A stretch of 64,000 nucleotides of DNA from an uncultured Bacilli bacterium (GTDB taxonomy: Bacteria > Bacillota_I > Bacilli_A > RFN20 > CAG-826), in the NCBI GenBank assembly GCA_934140155.1, contig CAKPBC010000002.1:193630-257629 (forward strand), read 5' to 3'. The position numbers and the translations under genes were made by a program. Each line of letters starts with the position of its first letter. Position 1 is the stretch's first letter. Below are positions 59,713 through 64,000 of this stretch, piece after piece. Under the pieces are notes generated by a model, which saw only the letters and a program-made list of their open reading frames with translations, had not been told where the DNA came from and ran no database searches.

Positions 59713-61704
59713 TTAAACATTATGGAATTTATTACTATTTGCTAATGTCGTTGATTTTTCAATAATATCTTTAAATTCCGGATTGTTACTATTACTTAAA
59801 ATCGTAGTAGCGTCATTTCTTGCTATTTCAAACATTTTGAAATCAGAAATAATATTGGCGTAAGCAAAATTAGGCATACCAGATTGTTTTAAACCATTCA
59901 TATCACCTGGTCCACGAAGTGAAAGATCAGCTTCAGCAATTTTAAATCCATCAAGTGTTTGCTCTAAAATTTTTAATTTTTCTATTTCTTCCTCTTCTAG
60001 TTCTTTATGCACTAATAAACAAGTTGAAGGACTACCATCACGCCCAATTCTTCCTCTAATTTGATGTAAAGAAGCTAATCCGAAGTTGTTAGCGTCATAA
60101 ATTACCATTAAATTGGCATTTTTAATATCAATTCCTACTTCAATTACTGTTGTTGATACTAATATTTGAATATTGCCATTTTTAAATTGTTCCAAAACAT
60201 TTACTTTCTCTTCATCATCCATTTTTCCATGTAATAATCCGACTTTATCATGATATTTAGCACGATACTTTTCATAGACACCTTCAACAGATGATTTATC
60301 GAGTTTTTCTTCAATTAATGGACAAACTACAAATACTTTTTTGTTTTCCATCAACGATTTATCAACATATTTAAAAATAACATCTTCATCTTCTTCAATG
60401 ACTTTTGTTTCAATATGGCGGTTAAGTACTGGATATTCTGATAAAGTAGAAACATCTAAATCACCATATAATGTTAGTGCTAAAGTACGAGGAATTGGAG
60501 TCGCAGACATAAGTAATAAATCTGTATTTGTACCTTTAGAAGCTAAAAGCATTCTTTGGTTTACACCAAATTTATGTTGTTCATCAATAACCGCTAAACC
60601 TAAAGAAGCATAATTAACATCTTTTGAAAAGACAGCATGTGTACCAACAATAACATCAACTTCATGATTAACAATGCGCTCTTTTACTTCTTTTTTTGCT
60701 GAAGCAGACATTCCTCCCACTAATAAATCGACTTTTAATATTCCATCAAATAACTTGGTAAGAGTTTCAAAATGTTGTCTAGCAAGCGCATCAGTAGGCG
60801 CCATAAGAACCGCTTGATCATGACGTAAAAATGCACCATAAATAGCAATATTAGCCACTAAAGTCTTACCAGTGCCTACATCTCCTTGTAGTAATCGATA
60901 CATTAATGATTTATCCTTCATATCTAAAATAATTTCTCTTACCGCCACTACTTGATCATGGGTTAATTTATAATCTAATGATTTGATAAATTCATTGATT
61001 TTTTGGGTATCAATATCTAATTTAGTATTCTTTTGTAATGATTTATTTTCTTTTCTAATTATTTGCGTTTGTAATGTAAATAATAAACATTCTTCGTATT
61101 TTAATGTTCTCAATCCTTGATGCACATCTTGAGCATTTTTAGGTACATGAACTAATTTAAAAGCTTCTTTTCTTGATACAAGATGATATTTTTCCATTAA
61201 ATAATTAGGAATAATATTAGGTATATTGTAATTATCATTTAATAAATATTTTTGCACCATTTTAGCGAATTGATAATTTTCAATCACACTAGGTAAAGAA
61301 TATATCGCTTTATAATTCTCACTTTCTGGTATTTCACCTTTAACAATATTCATGACATTAATAGTCATATTACTTTTATCAAAAGTACCTACAATTGTAT
61401 AATAATTAGCTAAATTAAGCATTTTATAAATATATGGTCGATTAAATATAACAACGCGAAAAAAGTTATTATTTTTAGTAATAACGGAAAAGCGTATAAT
61501 TGTTAATTTGCCTTTTTTGATAATTGTTGGATTAGAAACAAGACGAGCAAAAATAACTACTCTTTCTTTATTTTCTAAATTTGTTTCATGAGTAAGATGA
61601 AAATCATTATAAGAACGCGGTAAATGTTCTATTAATGTTTCTACTGATACTATGCCCATTTTATCTAAAGCTAAATTAATACGTTCTGAGCTAGAAAAAT
61701 TCAT
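59713..61704 (-). CDS. recG: ATP-dependent DNA helicase RecG
   Basis: 663-aa branch-migration helicase that processes stalled forks and Holliday junctions. The wedge/OB domain is N-terminal (about 40-200). The helicase core has LLQGDVGTGKTLVA (Walker A), MAPTDALARQH, VIDEQHKFGVNQR (DEQH), LLMSATPIPRTLAL, STTVIEVGIDI and HQIRGRIGRDG, then ADLSLRGPGDMNGLKQSGMP. The start at 61704 has GGAGG upstream; a GTG five codons earlier overlaps that site. Confidence 0.97.
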   Translation of the reverse strand: MNFSSSERINLALDKMGIVSVETLIEHLPRSYNDFHLTHETNLENKERVVIFARLVSNPTIIKKGKLTIIRFSVITKNNNFFRVVIFNRPYIYKMLNLANYYTIVGTFDKSNMTINVMNIVKGEIPESENYKAIYSLPSVIENYQFAKMVQKYLLNDNYNIPNIIPNYLMEKYHLVSRKEAFKLVHVPKNAQDVHQGLRTLKYEECLLFTLQTQIIRKENKSLQKNTKLDIDTQKINEFIKSLDYKLTHDQVVAVREIILDMKDKSLMYRLLQGDVGTGKTLVANIAIYGAFLRHDQAVLMAPTDALARQHFETLTKLFDGILKVDLLVGGMSASAKKEVKERIVNHEVDVIVGTHAVFSKDVNYASLGLAVIDEQHKFGVNQRMLLASKGTNTDLLLMSATPIPRTLALTLYGDLDVSTLSEYPVLNRHIETKVIEEDEDVIFKYVDKSLMENKKVFVVCPLIEEKLDKSSVEGVYEKYRAKYHDKVGLLHGKMDDEEKVNVLEQFKNGNIQILVSTTVIEVGIDIKNANLMVIYDANNFGLASLHQIRGRIGRDGSPSTCLLVHKELEEEEIEKLKILEQTLDGFKIAEADLSLRGPGDMNGLKQSGMPNFAYANIISDFKMFEIARNDATTILSNSNNPEFKDIIEKSTTLANSNKFHNV

Positions 61705-61784
61705 AAATTTTTCCTCCACTAATAATATAGTAGCGTTACTAGAAAAATCCGGTAATTAAGTTTATTTTTTAATCAATATAACCG

Positions 61785-61810
61785 AAAAAAAGGGAAGAAA
61801 TCCCTTTTTT
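61785..61810. terminator. Terminator after fakA
   Basis: AAAAAAGGGA and TCCCTTTTTT with loop AGAAA. On the minus strand it follows the fakA stop codon and separates that operon from recG. Confidence 0.85.
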
Positions 61811-63469
61811 CTATTCAACACCAATAATAAATGAGTAAACTGGTTGTCCACCTTTTCTCATATCAATATCAAGATCTTCGTGTTGTGAAGCAATTTCATC
61901 AACGAAAGCCTTCGCTTCTTCATCACTAACATCTTCACCATAAATAATAGTAACAATTGAAGACATTTCATCAAGCATTGAATCTAATAATGTATGAGCA
62001 GCTTCAAATTTATCTTTTACACAGCAAATAATCTCTTTATTTTTCATGCCCATAAATTCATCTTTTTTAATTTCAACGCCATCTATAACTGTATCTTTAA
62101 TTGCAAATGTTACTTGACCTGTTGTAACATTGCTTAATGCTTCACACATTTGTTCATAATTCTCATCCGCATCTGCTTCTGGATTAAACATCATACAAGC
62201 TACTAAACCTTGTGGAATGGATTTAGATGGAATCACACGTACATTGGCATTTTCACAAACATCACATGCTTGAGAAGCTGCTAAAATGATATTTGAGTTA
62301 TTTGGTAAGATGAATATATTCTTAGCGTTGCAATTTTGAACAATATTAACGAAATCTTCAGTCGCAGGATTCATTGTTTGTCCACCGCTTACAATATAAT
62401 CAACGCGAAGATCTTTAAACATATTAACTACGCCTTCACCAGCCGCAACTGCAATAATTGCGTATTCTTTTTGTTCTTCTTCAATCTTTTTATCTTTATC
62501 ATCATTAACTAAATCTGCTTCACCTAATTTAGTATGTTGTTCAGTCATATTTTCAATTTTTAATTTAACAAACTCACCATATTGTTGAGCGAAATTAAGA
62601 ATATTTCCCGGTGTTAAAGTGTGAACATGTACTTTAATTAAATCTTCATCTCTAACGACAACAAGTGAATTGCCATGAGCATTAAGCCAGTTAGTAAATC
62701 TAGCTTCTGAGAAGTTCTTTTTATGCTCATCTTCGCTCTTAGCAAGACGTAAGATAAATTCTGTACAATAGCCAAATTCATCATTTTCAATTTTAGCGCC
62801 AGCCATTTTTTGTTCTTCTTTTTCTAAAGCAGACACTGTTTCTTTTTCAATCATTTTGCCTTTAACAGCAGATTGGAAACCTTCTAAAATTTTTATTAAT
62901 CCCGCTGCACCAGAGTCGACAACACCAACTTTTTTAAGTACTGGTAATAAATCTGGTGTTCTTTCTAATGATTCGTGAGCTTCTTTTAATAAAACATCAA
63001 AAGCTTTTTCAATAGTTGGAACACGAGCAATGTTATCATGTAACGCTTGTGCTGATTCTCTAATAACTGTAAGAATTGTACCTTCTACTGGTCGCATAAC
63101 AGCCTTATAAGCCACATCTTTACCATTAATAAATGCATCAGATAAATCTTTTACAGTAATTACTTCTTTTCCTTCTAAAGCTTGAGAAAAGCCTCTAAAT
63201 ATTTGAGAAAGGATAACACCAGAGTTTCCTCTAGCGCCCATTAATAAGCCTTTAGAAAATGCTTTAGCTATAGAATAAACATCAGTGTCATTTCTATTTT
63301 GAACTTCTTTAGCACCTGAGGCTATTGTTAAATTCATATTAGTTCCTGTATCACCATCAGGGACAGGAAACACATTTAGTGCGTCTATTTCAGGATAATG
63401 ATTGTATAAATTATTAGTGCCTGAAATTATCATTCGCTTTAGCGTATCGCTATTGATAACTTTCATCAT
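61811..63469 (-). CDS. fakA: Fatty acid kinase subunit FakA (DAK2 domain, YloV)
   Basis: 552-aa kinase that, with FakB carriers, phosphorylates exogenous fatty acids to acyl-phosphates. The N-terminal DAK2/DhaL domain has NVFPVPDGDTGTNMNLT (Asp metal ligands) and MGARGNSGVILSQIFRG; the middle domain includes VVDSGAAGLIKILEG, and the C-terminal DegV-like domain VSGGQTMNPATEDF and ILPNNSNIILAA. Two tandem ATGs (63469, 63466) follow AGGGG. Fourteen bases downstream of asp23, as yloU-yloV in B. subtilis. FakB genes are not in the window. Confidence 0.95.
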   Translation of the reverse strand: MMKVINSDTLKRMIISGTNNLYNHYPEIDALNVFPVPDGDTGTNMNLTIASGAKEVQNRNDTDVYSIAKAFSKGLLMGARGNSGVILSQIFRGFSQALEGKEVITVKDLSDAFINGKDVAYKAVMRPVEGTILTVIRESAQALHDNIARVPTIEKAFDVLLKEAHESLERTPDLLPVLKKVGVVDSGAAGLIKILEGFQSAVKGKMIEKETVSALEKEEQKMAGAKIENDEFGYCTEFILRLAKSEDEHKKNFSEARFTNWLNAHGNSLVVVRDEDLIKVHVHTLTPGNILNFAQQYGEFVKLKIENMTEQHTKLGEADLVNDDKDKKIEEEQKEYAIIAVAAGEGVVNMFKDLRVDYIVSGGQTMNPATEDFVNIVQNCNAKNIFILPNNSNIILAASQACDVCENANVRVIPSKSIPQGLVACMMFNPEADADENYEQMCEALSNVTTGQVTFAIKDTVIDGVEIKKDEFMGMKNKEIICCVKDKFEAAHTLLDSMLDEMSSIVTIIYGEDVSDEEAKAFVDEIASQHEDLDIDMRKGGQPVYSFIIGVE

Positions 63470-63483
63470 AAAATCCCCTTAAA

Positions 63484-63840
63484 TTAAATACTTTTTATGC
63501 TTTGAACATAAACGTTGATGGCTTTAAATTTGACGTCAAAAGTCTTTTCAAGGACATATTTGACTCTTTTTTGGACTTCGGTGACAACTTCTGTAATTTT
63601 GACACAATAAGCCACTACTATATATAAGTCGACCGCATAGCCATCCTTTATTTTGTGCGGACAAACGCCTTTATAATATTCTTTTTTTACAAGTAAACTA
63701 TCAATTAAGGAAAGAGATGATTTTTTATCTGATAATCCCAAAACACCATAGCATTCCGTTGCAGCATTACCTGCGACAGTACCAATAGCTTCAATAGAAA
63801 TATTAATTCCACCATATTGAGTTTGTTTATCAATATTCAT
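63484..63840 (-). CDS. Asp23/Gls24 family protein (YloU)
   Basis: 118-aa Asp23 domain protein: ISIEAIGTVAGNAATECYGVLGLSD and KDGYAVDLYIVVAYCVKITEVVTEVQKRVKYVLEK match the family. These proteins are linked to cell-envelope stress, and this member usually precedes fakA. The start at 63840 has AAGGAAGG upstream; an in-frame TTG six codons earlier overlaps that site. Confidence 0.92.
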   Translation of the reverse strand: MNIDKQTQYGGINISIEAIGTVAGNAATECYGVLGLSDKKSSLSLIDSLLVKKEYYKGVCPHKIKDGYAVDLYIVVAYCVKITEVVTEVQKRVKYVLEKTFDVKFKAINVYVQSIKSI

Positions 63841-63873
63841 AGTAATCCTTCCTTTCAATAGTTATGACACAAT

Positions 63874-63902
63874 ATTGTAGCACATATTGGCTAATATGTA
63901 AA
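63874..63902 (-). promoter_or_regulatory. Promoter of the asp23-fakA operon with an inverted repeat in the spacer
   Basis: On the minus strand TTTACA (63897-63902), a 17-bp spacer ending in TGC, and TACAAT (63874-63879), giving an extended -10. CATATT-GGCT-AATATG (63883-63898) is a perfect inverted repeat inside the spacer. Confidence 0.65.
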
Positions 63903-63933
63903 ACAAATAAGTAATTCAAAAAGCAAAAAAAAA

Positions 63934-64000
63934 GCCCGGCAGCTCGCTATTCTCGCCCAAAGGGATACCTTCGCCACTACGGTGCTTAACTTCTGTGTTC
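63934..64000 (-). rRNA. rrf: 5S ribosomal RNA (partial, 3' end)
   Basis: The minus strand begins GAACACAGAAGTTAAGCACC and continues through GTAGTGGCGAAGG and GGCGAGAATAGCGAGCTGCCGGGC, the conserved 3' two-thirds of 5S rRNA. The 5' part lies beyond the window. Nine T residues follow the gene at once (63925-63933), so the terminal helix and T-run may serve as terminator. No tRNA gene is visible after it. Confidence 0.93.

Noticed and set aside
1..64000. TGA read as tryptophan, as in mycoplasmas
   Set aside because: TGA ends genes cleanly (for example ylxM at 56662 and the GT4 at 43118), and I saw no conserved Trp position encoded by TGA.
1..64000. CRISPR arrays, insertion sequences, prophage or tRNA genes
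   Set aside because: No regularly spaced repeats, transposase or phage proteins or cloverleaf-like sequences were noticed in the intergenic gaps, the longest of which is about 230 bp.

Overview
The window is 64 kb of very AT-rich DNA with strong AGGAGG-type ribosome binding sites, sigma-A-like promoters with 16-18 bp spacers, Gram-positive lipoprotein signals and Bacillus-like gene order. The blocks prfA-prmC-tsaC-rpiB, dnaX-ybaB-recR-tmk-holB-ricT-rsmI, rpsP-khpA-rimM-trmD and asp23-fakA-recG-plsX-rnc-ftsY-ylxM-ffh all follow the Bacillus subtilis layout with losses. TGA is used as a stop, so this is not a Mycoplasma-type code. The best guess is an anaerobic, possibly gut-associated, low-GC Bacillota of the Bacilli/Erysipelotrichia/Mollicutes-related side. 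That placement is inference; no 16S rRNA is present.

Layout. 1-3.3 kb: translation and tRNA-modification operon (rpiB partial, tsaC, a small secreted protein, prmC, prfA). 3.4-5.9 kb: an ECF sigma factor, its membrane anti-sigma factor, and a lipoprotein homologous to the anti-sigma ectodomain. 6-19 kb: a glycan-handling island. Its rightward operon holds a carbohydrate-binding lipoprotein, a metallophosphoesterase lipoprotein and a membrane-anchored GH3. It converges on a leftward operon with a LytTR response regulator, an AgrC-like kinase, a second carbohydrate-binding lipoprotein and a second GH3. 19.3-20.4 kb: a membrane acyltransferase. 20.5-26.4 kb: DNA replication/repair operon. 26.4-33.6 kb: single genes (unknown 222-aa protein, trpS, UDP-sugar dehydrogenase, ABC exporter, hemolysin III family, HTH membrane regulator, DUF5662-like).

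33.6-46.0 kb is the most notable region: an eleven-gene leftward operon for a surface polysaccharide. It has a priming transferase, three GT4 glycosyltransferases, Wzy, Wzx, a Wzz-like protein and a P-loop-less CpsD-like protein. These are followed by three phosphonate genes: PEP mutase with an N-terminal HxGH nucleotidyltransferase domain, phosphonopyruvate decarboxylase, and a fusion of a nucleotidyltransferase with an iron-type alcohol dehydrogenase. The simplest reading is that 2-hydroxyethylphosphonate is made, activated as a nucleotide derivative and attached to the polysaccharide.

46.2-53.4 kb: metal homeostasis (ZIP transporter; feoA-feoA-feoB plus a Cys-rich accessory protein; DtxR/MntR-type regulator; csoR-copA, with copA carrying a fused CopZ-like domain that has its own internal ribosome binding site). 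53.4-64 kb: ribosome, SRP, RNase III, lipid and RecG genes, ending in the 3' part of a 5S rRNA gene. No intergenic gap exceeds 300 bp, and I saw no CRISPR array, insertion sequence or tRNA gene.
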